The notes under the pieces: model-generated
Told to the model about the DNA's origin: nothing
Database searches by the model: none
Seen by the model: the letters and a program-made list of their open reading frames with translations, nothing else
Program-made: the position numbers and the translations under genes
In this document: piece after piece, positions 41,865 through 50,263 of the stretch
Numbering within the stretch: the stretch's first letter is position 1
How the letters are laid out: the number at the start of each line of letters is the position of its first letter
From: Streptomyces sp. NBC_01016
Lineage (GTDB): Bacteria > Actinomycetota > Actinomycetes > Streptomycetales > Streptomycetaceae
Direction of reading: 5' to 3'
NCBI RefSeq assembly: GCF_026341035.1
Contig: NZ_JAPEOQ010000001.1
Span: 1,178,001-1,242,000 of the forward strand
Length of the DNA: 64,000 nucleotides

Positions 41865-43376
41865 ATGGCCCCCACGGCCGACCCGGCCACCCAGGCACCC
41901 CCGGTCACCGCAGGTCACCCCCAGCGCTGGCTGATCCTCGGCGTCATCTGCCTCGCCCAGCTGACCGTGCTGCTCGACAACACCGTCCTGAACGTCGCGA
42001 TCCCCTCCCTCACCCGCGAGCTGGACGCCTCGACGTCCGACATCCAGTGGATGATCAGCGCCTACTCGCTCGTCCAGTCCGGCCTGCTGCTCACCGCGGG
42101 CAGCGCATCCGACCGCTACGGCCGCAAGAAGATGCTCGCTTCGGGTCTCGCGATCTTCGGCGTCGGCTCGCTGACCGCCGCGTTCGCGGGCTCCACCGGG
42201 CAGTTGATCGCCGCCCGCGCCGGCATGGGCGTCGGCGGCGCGCTCATGATGACCTCGACGCTCGCGGTGGTCGTGCAGATCTTCAGCGAGACCGAGCGCG
42301 TCAAGGCGATCGCCCTGTGGTCCACCGTCAGCACGCTCGGCTTCGCCGTCGGCCCGCTGGTCGGCGGCGTGCTGCTCGACCACTTCTGGTGGGGCTCGAT
42401 CTTCCTCATCAACATCCCCGTCGCGCTCATCGGCCTTGTCGCCGTGATCGTCCTGGTCCCCGAGTCGAAGAACCCGCAGGGCGACCGCCCCGACCTGCTC
42501 GGCGCGCTGCTCTCCACGATCGGCATGACCGGCATCGTCTACGCGATCATCTCCGGCCCCGACGACGGCTGGACGTCCACGACCACGCTCACCTCGGCCA
42601 CGATCGGCGTCCTCGTCCTGGCCGCCTTCGTGACGTGGGAGCTGCGGATCCCGTACCCGATGCTCGACATGCACTTCTTCCGCAACCAGAAGTTCACGGG
42701 TGCGGTGGCGGGAGCGATCCTCGTCGCCTTCGGCATGGGCGGCTCGCTGTTCCTGCTCACCCAGCACCTCCAATTCCTGCTCGGATACGGTCCGTTGGAG
42801 GCGGGCCTGCGCACCGCGCCGATGGCCCTCACCGTCGTCGCGCTCAACCTCACCGGCGTCGGCGCCCGGCTGCTGCCCAAGATGGGCACGCCGCTGACCA
42901 TCGCGTCCGGCATGACGTGCATGGCGGCGGGGCTCGCCGCGATCGCGCTGCTCGGCGGGGACGGGTACGGGGGCATGCTGCTCGGCCTGATCGTCATGGG
43001 CGCGGGCATCGCCCTCGCCATGCCGGCCATGGCCAACGCCATCATGAGCGCCATCCCGCGGGAGAAGGCGGGCGTGGGTGCCGGGGTCAACGGCACCCTC
43101 GCGGAGTTCGGCAACGGTCTGGGCGTCGCCGTCCTCGGCGCGGTCCTGAACGCCCGGTTCGCCGCCCTCGTAACGGTCTCCGCGACCTCGTTCCCGGCGG
43201 CGCTCGCGGCGGCGGACTCGGCCGGGGAGAAGGCCCGTATCAGCGAAGCCTTCTCCTCCGGTCTCGAGACCAGTCAACTGGTCGGCGCGGTCGCCGTGCT
43301 GGCGGGCGGCCTGCTCGCGGCGGTGTTGCTGCGCAGGGCCGAACGGACAGAATCCGCAGCGGTGACTTCCGCTTAG
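41865..43376 (+). CDS. MFS drug exporter, 14-TM EmrB/QacA family
   Basis: 503 residues, ATG at 41865 with GAGGAGTGTCC. DHA2-type signatures: LTVLLDNTVLNVAIPSL in helix 1, the loop GSASDRYGRKKML, RAGMGVGGALMM and the antiporter-like GFAVGPLVGG. About 14 helices can be counted. It should expel hydrophobic compounds with proton influx. The TetR gene starts 77 bases downstream on the same strand, and two strong palindromes lie in the promoter, so the pump is probably induced by its substrate through the repressor. Confidence 0.92.
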   Translation: MAPTADPATQAPPVTAGHPQRWLILGVICLAQLTVLLDNTVLNVAIPSLTRELDASTSDIQWMISAYSLVQSGLLLTAGSASDRYGRKKMLASGLAIFGVGSLTAAFAGSTGQLIAARAGMGVGGALMMTSTLAVVVQIFSETERVKAIALWSTVSTLGFAVGPLVGGVLLDHFWWGSIFLINIPVALIGLVAVIVLVPESKNPQGDRPDLLGALLSTIGMTGIVYAIISGPDDGWTSTTTLTSATIGVLVLAAFVTWELRIPYPMLDMHFFRNQKFTGAVAGAILVAFGMGGSLFLLTQHLQFLLGYGPLEAGLRTAPMALTVVALNLTGVGARLLPKMGTPLTIASGMTCMAAGLAAIALLGGDGYGGMLLGLIVMGAGIALAMPAMANAIMSAIPREKAGVGAGVNGTLAEFGNGLGVAVLGAVLNARFAALVTVSATSFPAALAAADSAGEKARISEAFSSGLETSQLVGAVAVLAGGLLAAVLLRRAERTESAAVTSA

Positions 43377-43453
43377 CATCGGAGCGGGCGGGGAGCGGTC
43401 CTGTGCGCAGGCCCGACCCGCCCGCGTACGAGGAACCCCTGGGAAGGAACGCC

Positions 43454-44248
43454 ATGGCGAAGGCAGCGCGGATGAGCGTCTGGCTCGACGACACGGATGG
43501 CGCCGCGGAGCCCAAGGTCAGAGCGTCGCGCGGCCGGCGGGCCGAGCAGCCCAGCGGACTCGACCGGGAGCGGATCACCGAGGCGACGGTGCGGCTGCTG
43601 GACGCGGAGGGCCTGGCGAAGTTCTCCATGCGGCGCCTCGCGGGTGAGCTCGGGGTCACCGCGATGTCCGTCTACTGGTACGTCGACACCAAGGACGACC
43701 TCCTCGAACTCGCCCTGGACCAGGTCTACGGGGCGCTGGAGATCCCGGACACGGAGGCCACGGAAGGTACGGACTGGCAGACGCAGTTGCGTGAACTGGC
43801 AGCCATGTACCGGGAGTTGCTCGTACGTCACCCGTGGATCTCGCCGCTGGTCGGCAACTACCTCAACGTCGGCCCGAACTCGCTGCTGTTCTCGCGCGCG
43901 GTGCAGCAGGTCATCGCCCGCACCGGCCTCTCGCTGCCCCGCCAGCGCGGCGCCGTCCAGTCCGTCTTCCAGTTCGTGTACGGATACGGCACCGTCGAGG
44001 GCCACTTCCGGCAGCGCTGCGCCGAGGTGGGCCTCACCCAGGACGAGTACTTCCACAAGGCGATGGCGGCGTTCTCCGTCCCGGAGGAGATGGCGGAGGA
44101 CTTCTCGCACGCCGAGCGGATGGTGGAGGCGGTGGAGGAGGGCGGCACGGTGGATGCGATGCGCGACATGGACTTCCAGGTGGCGCTGGATCTCCAGATC
44201 GCGGGCATCGAATCCTTGGTGGCCCAATCAAGCCCCGCCGGCGATTGA
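43454..44248 (+). CDS. TetR-family transcriptional regulator
   Basis: 264 residues, ATG at 43454 with GGAAGGAACGCC. The helix-turn-helix is at about 40-85 (ITEATVRLLDAEGLAKFSM, VTAMSVYWYVDTKDDLLELALD). The ligand domain is a TetR_C type with WISPLVGNYLNVGPN. A basic Arg-rich segment (RASRGRRAEQ) precedes the HTH. It likely represses the adjacent exporter via the palindromes at 41794-41854. The last six residues (SSPAGD) and the stop codon come from a dispersed repeat that starts at 44230. Confidence 0.9.
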   Translation: MAKAARMSVWLDDTDGAAEPKVRASRGRRAEQPSGLDRERITEATVRLLDAEGLAKFSMRRLAGELGVTAMSVYWYVDTKDDLLELALDQVYGALEIPDTEATEGTDWQTQLRELAAMYRELLVRHPWISPLVGNYLNVGPNSLLFSRAVQQVIARTGLSLPRQRGAVQSVFQFVYGYGTVEGHFRQRCAEVGLTQDEYFHKAMAAFSVPEEMAEDFSHAERMVEAVEEGGTVDAMRDMDFQVALDLQIAGIESLVAQSSPAGD

Positions 44249-44274
44249 GGCGCGGGGTCCGGGGCAGAGCCCCG
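44230..44274 (+). repeat. Dispersed 45-base repeat, copy 2 (forms the TetR 3' end)
   Basis: Identical to 57882-57926. It supplies the final codons and TGA of the TetR gene. Confidence 0.95.
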
Positions 44275-44296
44275 CGGCCGCAACGCCGTTACGGGT

Positions 44297-44758
44297 TCAC
44301 GCCAAACGCGCCGGGAACCCACCCGTGGCCACGGGACCCCACTTTTCCGGTGTGACGCGGATGATCGACTTGCCCTGCTTGACCATCGCCTCGCGATACT
44401 CGTCCCAGTCCGGGTGCTCACCCGAAATGCACCGGAAGTACTCGACGAGCGCCTCGACGGAGTCGGGCGAGTCGATGACCTCCGCCGACCCGTCGACCTG
44501 CACCCACGGCCCGTTCCACTCGTCGCTGAGCACGACGAGGCTGACCCGCGGATCCCGCTTCGCGTTCCGCGTCTTGGCCCGCTCCGGGTACGTGGAAACA
44601 ACAATCCGCCCGTCGCCGTCGACCCCGCAGGTCAGAGGTGAGGCCTGCGGGGTGCCGTCGGCGCGGGCGGTGATGAGGAGGGCGCGGTGCCGGGGTCGTA
44701 CGAAGTCGAGCAACTCGTCTAGTGAGACACGGGTGTTGGTCGCGATGTTCGGAGCCAT
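44297..44758 (-). CDS. PPOX-class F420/FMN-dependent oxidoreductase
   Basis: 153 residues from the ATG at 44756-44758 (MAPNIATNTRVS). Split-barrel flavin-binding fold of the pyridoxamine-oxidase-like class: ALLITARADGTPQASPLTCGVDGDGRIVVST (beta hairpin), RAKTRNAKRDPRVSLVVL (cofactor phosphate contact) and a C-terminal YREAMVKQGKSIIRVTPEKW. Actinobacterial members use F420 or FMN to reduce various compounds. Substrate unknown. Confidence 0.85.
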   Translation of the reverse strand: MAPNIATNTRVSLDELLDFVRPRHRALLITARADGTPQASPLTCGVDGDGRIVVSTYPERAKTRNAKRDPRVSLVVLSDEWNGPWVQVDGSAEVIDSPDSVEALVEYFRCISGEHPDWDEYREAMVKQGKSIIRVTPEKWGPVATGGFPARLA

Positions 44759-44797
44759 GCCCCGCACCCTAACCCCGGCCCCCGACACCTCGCGGTG

Positions 44798-45616
44798 TCA
44801 CATCTGCGGCAGCGCGTCGCCCTGTACGGCCTGGATGTCGAGCTCGACCTTCAGCGTCGCGCCGATCGCGGCGATGCCGGCCTGCACGACCTGGTTGTAG
44901 TTCATCGCGAAGTCCTCGCGCTTCAGTTCGGCCGTCGCCTTGAACGCGGCACGGGTGCCGCCCCACGGGTCGGCGCCGGTGCCGAGGTAGCTGAGGTCGA
45001 GGTCGACCTCGCGTGCCACGCCGTGCAGGCTCAGCTGGCCGTGCACGGTCCAGCGGTCGGTGCCCGCGGGCTCGATGCCGGTCGACTGGTAGGTGATCTC
45101 CGGGTACGTCTCGACGTCCAGGAAGTCCGGGGACTTCAGGTGGCCGTCGCGCATGCCGTTGCCGGTGTCGATGGACGCCGACCTGATGACGGCCTCGACC
45201 CGCGACTTCTCGACGTCCTGCGCTATGTCGATGCGCGCCGTGAAGTCGGTGAACCGCCCGTGCACGGACGTGATCCCGAGGTGCTGCGCCGTCGCGGCGA
45301 CCGAGGAGTGCGCCGGGTCGACCATCCACGGCCCGGGCGGCGGCAGCTCGGCCCCGCCCTGCCGGTGCAGCACGATGCTGCCCACGTCGGCCCGACCGCT
45401 CGCCGTCACCATCGCGGTGGAGGCGGCGGGGGCGTAGCCGACGGCGGTCACGATCACCGTGTAGGGACCGGGCGCGAGCGCGGCCGGGTCGTGCACGCCG
45501 CCCTCGTCATCGGCCTCGGCCCGCAGCACCTGCGATCCCGTCATGTCGGTCACCGTGACGACGGCGTGCGGCAGGGCCCACCCGTCCCGCGTGCGGATCC
45601 GCGCGCTCAGTCCCAT
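44798..45616 (-). CDS. YceI-family lipid-binding protein with carboxypeptidase-regulatory-like head
   Basis: 272 residues. The first 85 residues form a carboxypeptidase-regulatory-like beta domain (VVTVTDMTGSQVLRAEADDEG, LAPGPYTVIVTAVGYAPA). The YceI lipocalin-like barrel follows (about 95-270): WMVDPAHSSVAATAQHLGITSVHGRF, SPDFLDVETYPEITYQST, DLSYLG. No signal peptide is visible, so it seems cytoplasmic, unlike Gram-negative YceI. The same head domain occurs three times at the end of the MFS exporter encoded just upstream, which suggests a functional link. Confidence 0.87.
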   Translation of the reverse strand: MGLSARIRTRDGWALPHAVVTVTDMTGSQVLRAEADDEGGVHDPAALAPGPYTVIVTAVGYAPAASTAMVTASGRADVGSIVLHRQGGAELPPPGPWMVDPAHSSVAATAQHLGITSVHGRFTDFTARIDIAQDVEKSRVEAVIRSASIDTGNGMRDGHLKSPDFLDVETYPEITYQSTGIEPAGTDRWTVHGQLSLHGVAREVDLDLSYLGTGADPWGGTRAAFKATAELKREDFAMNYNQVVQAGIAAIGATLKVELDIQAVQGDALPQM

Positions 45617-45827
45617 GCTTTTGCTCTCCTAGCTCAAGTTCTTACGTACGCAGGGGGTTGGTCGTGCTCCCCCTGCGTGGACGGGCCCCGGTCGGCGTGC
45701 GTCACGGCCGTCCCCTGCCGTTGGCGACGCCACCGGGTCCGGGGCCCATTCTCACAACCGGGCCTGTGTGGTCCGCGTCCGCTCAAAGCGCGAACCACAC
45801 ATTCAGGTGGCCCGGGGTCACATACCC

Positions 45828-45905
45828 GCCGGTATGGGCGAGTTCGATCACTCGCCGGTATCGGCGGGTTCGATCACTCGCCGGGGTGGGCGAGCTCGAT
45901 GTCGT
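45828..45905 (-). repeat. Three 26-base tandem units across the exporter stop codon
   Basis: Units begin at 45828, 45854 and 45880. The first two differ at two positions; the third is more diverged and lies in the coding 3' end. The exporter stop codon is in the middle unit. Confidence 0.88.
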
Positions 45906-48402
45906 GGCCGTCGATGCCGCTGCCGTTCACGCTGAGGCCCGTGGCCACCGGCGGGTAGCCGGTCGCGATCACGGTGTACTCGCCGCCGTCCAGGTCGGTG
46001 AAGGCGTACGCGCCGTCCTCACCGGTGGTGGCGGTGGCGACCACGTTGCCCGCGGCGTCCACCAGCGTGACCCGCGCGTCGTTCAGCGCGCGGCCCGCGG
46101 CCCGGACGGTGCCCTGGACCTGGGAGCCGGAGTGCAGGTCGATCTCGATGCGGGTGACACCGGAGCCGGTGACCTCGACCGGGAGCGCGGTGGGCCGGTG
46201 GCCCGGTGCGTTCACGGCCACGGTGACCGGGCCCGGGATCAGCTCGGCGAAGGTGAACTCGCCGGCCGGGCCGGACTGACCGGTGGCGAGCACATCGCCG
46301 CGGACGTCGGTGACGATGACCATCGCCCCGGCGACCGGCGCCTTGGTCTCGCTGGCCCGCACCACACCGGTGAGGCCGCTGGTGCCGCTGAGCAGGATGT
46401 CGTACGTGACCGACTCCTCGCCCACCAGCACGGTGGAGGCCTGCGGCTGGTAGCCATCGGCCGAGGCGATCAGGACGTAACTGCCGGCGCCGGGGGCGTC
46501 GACGCTGTACGAGCCGTCGCCCTGGGCCACGGCGCGGCCGAGCTGGCGGCCGCCGAGGGAGATCAGGGTGACCGCGGCGCGGGGCACCGGGGCGGACTCG
46601 GCGCCGCGGACGAAGCCGCGGACCGGGGTGCCGCCGACGGTCTGCGCCGGAGCGGAACCGTTGGAGGCGGATGCGACGGCCGCGAGGCGCTGGGTCTGGG
46701 TGTCGGCGGCGGGCTGACCCGCGCCGACCAGGCTCGGCACCCGCTCCTGCGCCGGGGCGGGAGCGGCAGCGGCAGCCGGGGTCTGGTTCGTGGGCGCCGC
46801 GCTCTGAGCGGCCTGCTCGTTGGCACCGGACGTACGCAGGGGAACCTCCTTGATGAAGATGGTGACGAGGAACGCCAGGAAGGCGATCGGGGCGACGTAC
46901 AGGAAGATGTCGGCGATGCCGTGCCCGTACGCGCTCTCCAGCCAGTTGCGGACCGGGGCGGGCAGCGCGCTCATGACCGGCAGGTTGCTGCCGCCCATCG
47001 ACTTCGCGGCCGCGGCCTGCGACTGCGGATCGAGGTTACCGATCGTGTCCTTGGCGTAGTGGCTGATACGGGTGGTCATCACGGAGCCGAGCGCCGAGAC
47101 ACCGACCGCGCCGCCGAGGGACCGGAAGAAGGTCACCATCGAGGAGGCGGAGCCGAGGTCCGAGGGGGCGACCTGGTTCTGCGTGCTGAGCACCAGGTTC
47201 TGCATCATCATGCCGATGCCGAGGCCCATCAGCGCCATGAAGATCGCCAGGCGCCAGTACGGGGTGTCGTAGCGCATCGTGCCGAGCAGACCCAGACCGG
47301 CGGTCAGGAACACGCCGCCGGCGACCAGCCAGGCCTTCCACTTGCCGGTCCGGGTGATGACCTGGCCGGAGACGGTGGAGGAGACGAACAGACCACCGAT
47401 CATCGGGATCGTCATGACACCCGACATCGTGGGCGTCTTGCCGCGCGCCAGCTGGAAGTACTGCGAGAAGTACACGGTGCCCGCGAACATCGCGACACCG
47501 ACGAACAGCGAGGCGAGCGAGGCCAGCGTGATGGTGCGGTTCTTGAAGAGGCGCAGCGGGATGATCGGCTCGCTCGCCTTGGACTCGACGAGCACGAAGA
47601 TCAGCGCAAGCACGATCGCGCCGCCGACCATCGTGTACGTCTGCCACGACATCCACTCGTACTTGTCGTCGGCGAAGGTGACCCACAGGAGCAGCAGGCA
47701 GACCGCGGCGGTGATGAAGAAGGCGCCGGCCCAGTCGACCTTCGCCTTCCGCTTGACCACGGGCAGGTGCAGGGTCTTCTGCAGGACGACGAGCGCGATG
47801 AGCGCGAAGGGCACACCGACGAACAGGCAGTAGCGCCAGCCGAGCCAGTCGGTGTCGGTGATGACACCGCCGACCAGCGGGCCGCCGACGGTCGCGACGG
47901 CGAACGTCGCGCCCAGGTAGCCGGAGTAACGGCCCCGCTCACGCGGGGCGATCATCGCGGCCATGATGATCTGCGCCAGGGCGGAGAGACCACCGGCACC
48001 GATGCCCTGGACGGCACGGGCGGTGATCAGCATCCCGGGGTTCTGCGAGAAGCCGGCCAGCGCCGAGCCGATTATGTAGACGACCAGGGCTATCTGGACC
48101 AGGGCCTTCTTGCTGAACAGGTCCGCCATCTTGCCCCACAGGGGCGTGGTGGCCGTCATGGCGAGCAGGGCTGCCGTGACCACCCAGGTGTACGCCGACT
48201 GACCGCCGCCCAGGTCGCCGATGATCTTCGGCAGGGCGTTGGAGACGATCGTCGACGAGATGATGGCGGCGAACATGCCGAGCAGCAGACCGGACAGCGC
48301 CTCCATGACCTGCCGGTGCGACATGGGGGCACCCGCTTCGGGGGCGGCCCCTGAATGCTTGGGATGGCTGCCCCGCACACCGGGCGGTGTGGTTGTTGCC
48401 AT
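45874..48402 (-). CDS. MFS exporter fused to three carboxypeptidase-regulatory-like domains
   Basis: 842 residues, ATG at 48400-48402 with GAGGATTCCC. A 14-TM DHA2-type transporter occupies about 25-540 (AAIISSTIVSNALPKI in helix 1, GKMADLFSKKALV loop, RAVQGIGAGGLSAL, TVGGPLVGGVITD). An Ala/Pro/Gln-rich linker (about 550-610) leads to three tandem beta domains (about 610-690, 690-768 and 768-842), each with the G(y/s)Y..F/V..L..G.Y.V...GY/H pattern of the carboxypeptidase-regulatory fold. Such domains usually act outside the cell. The MarR gene 20 bases upstream probably controls it. Confidence 0.9.
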   Translation of the reverse strand: MATTTPPGVRGSHPKHSGAAPEAGAPMSHRQVMEALSGLLLGMFAAIISSTIVSNALPKIIGDLGGGQSAYTWVVTAALLAMTATTPLWGKMADLFSKKALVQIALVVYIIGSALAGFSQNPGMLITARAVQGIGAGGLSALAQIIMAAMIAPRERGRYSGYLGATFAVATVGGPLVGGVITDTDWLGWRYCLFVGVPFALIALVVLQKTLHLPVVKRKAKVDWAGAFFITAAVCLLLLWVTFADDKYEWMSWQTYTMVGGAIVLALIFVLVESKASEPIIPLRLFKNRTITLASLASLFVGVAMFAGTVYFSQYFQLARGKTPTMSGVMTIPMIGGLFVSSTVSGQVITRTGKWKAWLVAGGVFLTAGLGLLGTMRYDTPYWRLAIFMALMGLGIGMMMQNLVLSTQNQVAPSDLGSASSMVTFFRSLGGAVGVSALGSVMTTRISHYAKDTIGNLDPQSQAAAAKSMGGSNLPVMSALPAPVRNWLESAYGHGIADIFLYVAPIAFLAFLVTIFIKEVPLRTSGANEQAAQSAAPTNQTPAAAAAPAPAQERVPSLVGAGQPAADTQTQRLAAVASASNGSAPAQTVGGTPVRGFVRGAESAPVPRAAVTLISLGGRQLGRAVAQGDGSYSVDAPGAGSYVLIASADGYQPQASTVLVGEESVTYDILLSGTSGLTGVVRASETKAPVAGAMVIVTDVRGDVLATGQSGPAGEFTFAELIPGPVTVAVNAPGHRPTALPVEVTGSGVTRIEIDLHSGSQVQGTVRAAGRALNDARVTLVDAAGNVVATATTGEDGAYAFTDLDGGEYTVIATGYPPVATGLSVNGSGIDGHDIELAHPGE

Positions 48403-48422
48403 GGGAATCCTCTTCTTACGTG

Positions 48423-48929
48423 TTACGCGGGTGTACGGGTGATGGTCTGAGCGGTCGGCTCAGTGGCGGCCTGCGGAACCGTCGCGCGGGACCCCGTGGT
48501 TCGGCAGTCGCCGAAGCTCTCGCGCAGTCGCGTCATGAGGGCGATCAACTGATCGACCTCGTCGTCGGACCAGTCGCTCAGCCGGTCGGCGAGCAGTTGG
48601 GTGCTCCGTTCATTGAGCACGTCCATCTGCTTCGAGCCTTTTTCCGTGAGGCTGAGGATGCGCGAGCGTTTGTCAGCGGGGTCGGGATGGCGCTCGATCC
48701 AACCGCGGTCCGCGACGTGTGCCACGTGCCGGCTGGCCACGGACACGTCCACGGCGAGCAGCTCGGCCATGCGGCTCATCCGCATGTCGCCGTAGCGCTT
48801 GAGCAGCGTGAGAACCGCGGCCGAACCGGTCGGGCAGTCGTGCGGAAGGATCCGCGCCATGTCCCTCTTGACGGCTCCGAAGGCGCTCATCTGTCGCGCC
48901 AGCTCGTCGTAGTGACGTTGTGCGGCCAC
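48423..48929 (-). CDS. MarR-family transcriptional regulator
   Basis: 168 residues from the GTG at 48927-48929 with CAGGAGGTGCC directly before it. The winged helix spans about 35-105 (SAAVLTLLKRYGDMRMSRMAELLAVDVSVASRHVAHVADRGWIERHPDPADKRSR; recognition helix VSVASRHVAHV). It lies upstream of the MFS fusion gene in one transcript. Two TTGC-N5-GCAA sites in front of the gene are likely operators, so autoregulation and control of the exporter are expected. Confidence 0.9.
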   Translation of the reverse strand: MAAQRHYDELARQMSAFGAVKRDMARILPHDCPTGSAAVLTLLKRYGDMRMSRMAELLAVDVSVASRHVAHVADRGWIERHPDPADKRSRILSLTEKGSKQMDVLNERSTQLLADRLSDWSDDEVDQLIALMTRLRESFGDCRTTGSRATVPQAATEPTAQTITRTPA

Positions 48930-48959
48930 GGCACCTCCTGACCAAAAGATCTTTATTTG

Positions 48960-49001
48960 TTGCTTAGGGCAACCATAGAAGCAGTTGGTTGCCACAGGCA
49001 A
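48960..49001. promoter_or_regulatory. Two MarR-type operators
   Basis: TTGCTTAGGGCAA (48960-48972) and TTGCCACAGGCAA (48989-49001) share TTGC-N5-GCAA and are 29 bases apart centre to centre, on roughly the same helix face. They lie in an A+T-rich gap 31-72 bases before the MarR start. Confidence 0.6.
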
Positions 49002-49126
49002 ACGAAAGTGGGGGCTCGCGGATAAAATCGCGGCAAAGATCAAGTGCAAATCAGTAAAGTCGCAGATCAGATGGTGCGTGCTCGGACTGTGGCGCCCTTC
49101 GCGGCAATTCGCTAGGGTCCTGCTCC

Positions 49127-49333
49127 ATGGCTAACAACCCCCAAGGCCCCGGCCCCCAGGGCAATCCCGACCCCGCGGGCAACACCCAGATGTTCCGCGC
49201 CTTCGTCGACGAGCAGCCTCCCGCGCGTCAGCAGGTGGCCGCCGCGAAGTCCGGCCCGAGTGCCGGTCTGATCATCGGCATCGTGCTGGCGATCGTCGTG
49301 GTGGCGGGCGTGGCCTGGCTGGCGCTCAGCTAA
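49127..49333 (+). CDS. Small tail-anchored membrane protein
   Basis: 68 residues, ATG at 49127. A Pro/Gly/Asn/Gln-rich cytoplasmic head of about 45 residues (NNPQGPGPQGNPDPAGNTQ) is followed by one membrane helix at the very C-terminus (GLIIGIVLAIVVVAGVAWLAL). No family recognised; divergently placed relative to the MarR gene. Confidence 0.7.
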   Translation: MANNPQGPGPQGNPDPAGNTQMFRAFVDEQPPARQQVAAAKSGPSAGLIIGIVLAIVVVAGVAWLALS

Positions 49334-49384
49334 GGCCGCATCCGTAAAGGCTGCATCCGCCGGCCAGGTCCGTATCCGCGGAGC

Positions 49385-50170
49385 TCACTTCCAGTCGACG
49401 TCGACGTCCTTCGTCTCCAGGCGCATCCCGAGTGGGACGCGCCATTCGTCGACGCACACGGTCCACGTCTTCCGCTTCTTCTCCCCGGCCCCGATGGGCA
49501 CGGGGAGCTTCTTCTTGACGTCGACGGTCGCCCAGTCGATGCCGAGCGCGCCGATGACATGCGTCTCGAAGGTCGCGGTGCCCGAACGCACCGCGCTGCC
49601 ACCGGAGTTGCGCAGCGTCAGCGTCACGTCCTGACACCACCGCTTGTCCGCCTTCTTGAGCTCCGGGTCGCCTGCGACCTTGAGCTCGGCGGGGCCCGAT
49701 GGGGCCGAAGAGGAGGGGGCCGCGTCGCTGTCGGGGGCGGTGTTCCCGGAGGGCTTGTCGGCGGCGGACGGAGTGCCGCTCCCGCCGGGGGTCTCGCCGG
49801 CCGGTGGGGCGCCGCCCGCGTCGGGGACGTCCGCCCCGGGTTCCTGCCCGCCGGTCTTGTCTCCGCCGGCGCTGTCTTCACCGGCGCCGGCTCCACCGGC
49901 TCTGCCCGCCGCGCCCTTCTCCGACGGGGCCGGGGCGCCAGGGGTCTTTGCCGCCGGTGAGTCCAGCGGTACGAGCTCCACCTTGCCGGTGGGGGCGACC
50001 CGGTCGCCCGGGCTCGTGGGCGCCGCTCCTGCCGCACCCACGGCCACGTATCCATCGCGCCCGTCGCCACCGTCGAGTGCGACGACGGCGCCCGCGCTCA
50101 CGCACACCACGGCGACCGAAGCGGCCCCCACGGCGGCCTTCCTGTGACCGAGCAACCAAGTCCGCAGCAT
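49385..50170 (-). CDS. Exported protein with low-complexity linker
   Basis: 261 residues. A signal or anchor helix lies at about 12-32 (AAVGAASVAVVCVSAGAVVAL). A Gly/Ala/Pro/Asp-rich linker covers about 55-155. The C-terminal domain (about 160-261) is a small beta sandwich with two Cys (KRWCQDVTLTLRN, TWTVCVDEW) likely in a disulfide. The pattern of a charged domain displayed on a long flexible stalk suggests a wall-associated role. Function unknown; sigma-factor genes lie upstream on the same strand. Confidence 0.7.
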   Translation of the reverse strand: MLRTWLLGHRKAAVGAASVAVVCVSAGAVVALDGGDGRDGYVAVGAAGAAPTSPGDRVAPTGKVELVPLDSPAAKTPGAPAPSEKGAAGRAGGAGAGEDSAGGDKTGGQEPGADVPDAGGAPPAGETPGGSGTPSAADKPSGNTAPDSDAAPSSSAPSGPAELKVAGDPELKKADKRWCQDVTLTLRNSGGSAVRSGTATFETHVIGALGIDWATVDVKKKLPVPIGAGEKKRKTWTVCVDEWRVPLGMRLETKDVDVDWK

Positions 50171-50263
50171 CGCGCCAGTGTGTCTGACGCTCCGTCAATT
50201 CGGAAGCCCCCCTGGCTCTTTGGGAACAGGGGGCACTTCACTCCCGGTCGAACGGCGACCGGA

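Noticed and set aside
40524..44248. Long plus-strand frames that join the GT39 end, the MFS gene and the TetR gene in shifted frames
   Set aside because: The same DNA in other frames encodes well-recognised families with proper ribosome sites; the long frames only reflect GC bias and happen to run into the real frames.
45658..48354. An 898-codon plus-strand frame opposite the MFS fusion
   Set aside because: Shadow of the transporter gene; no motif and no start site.
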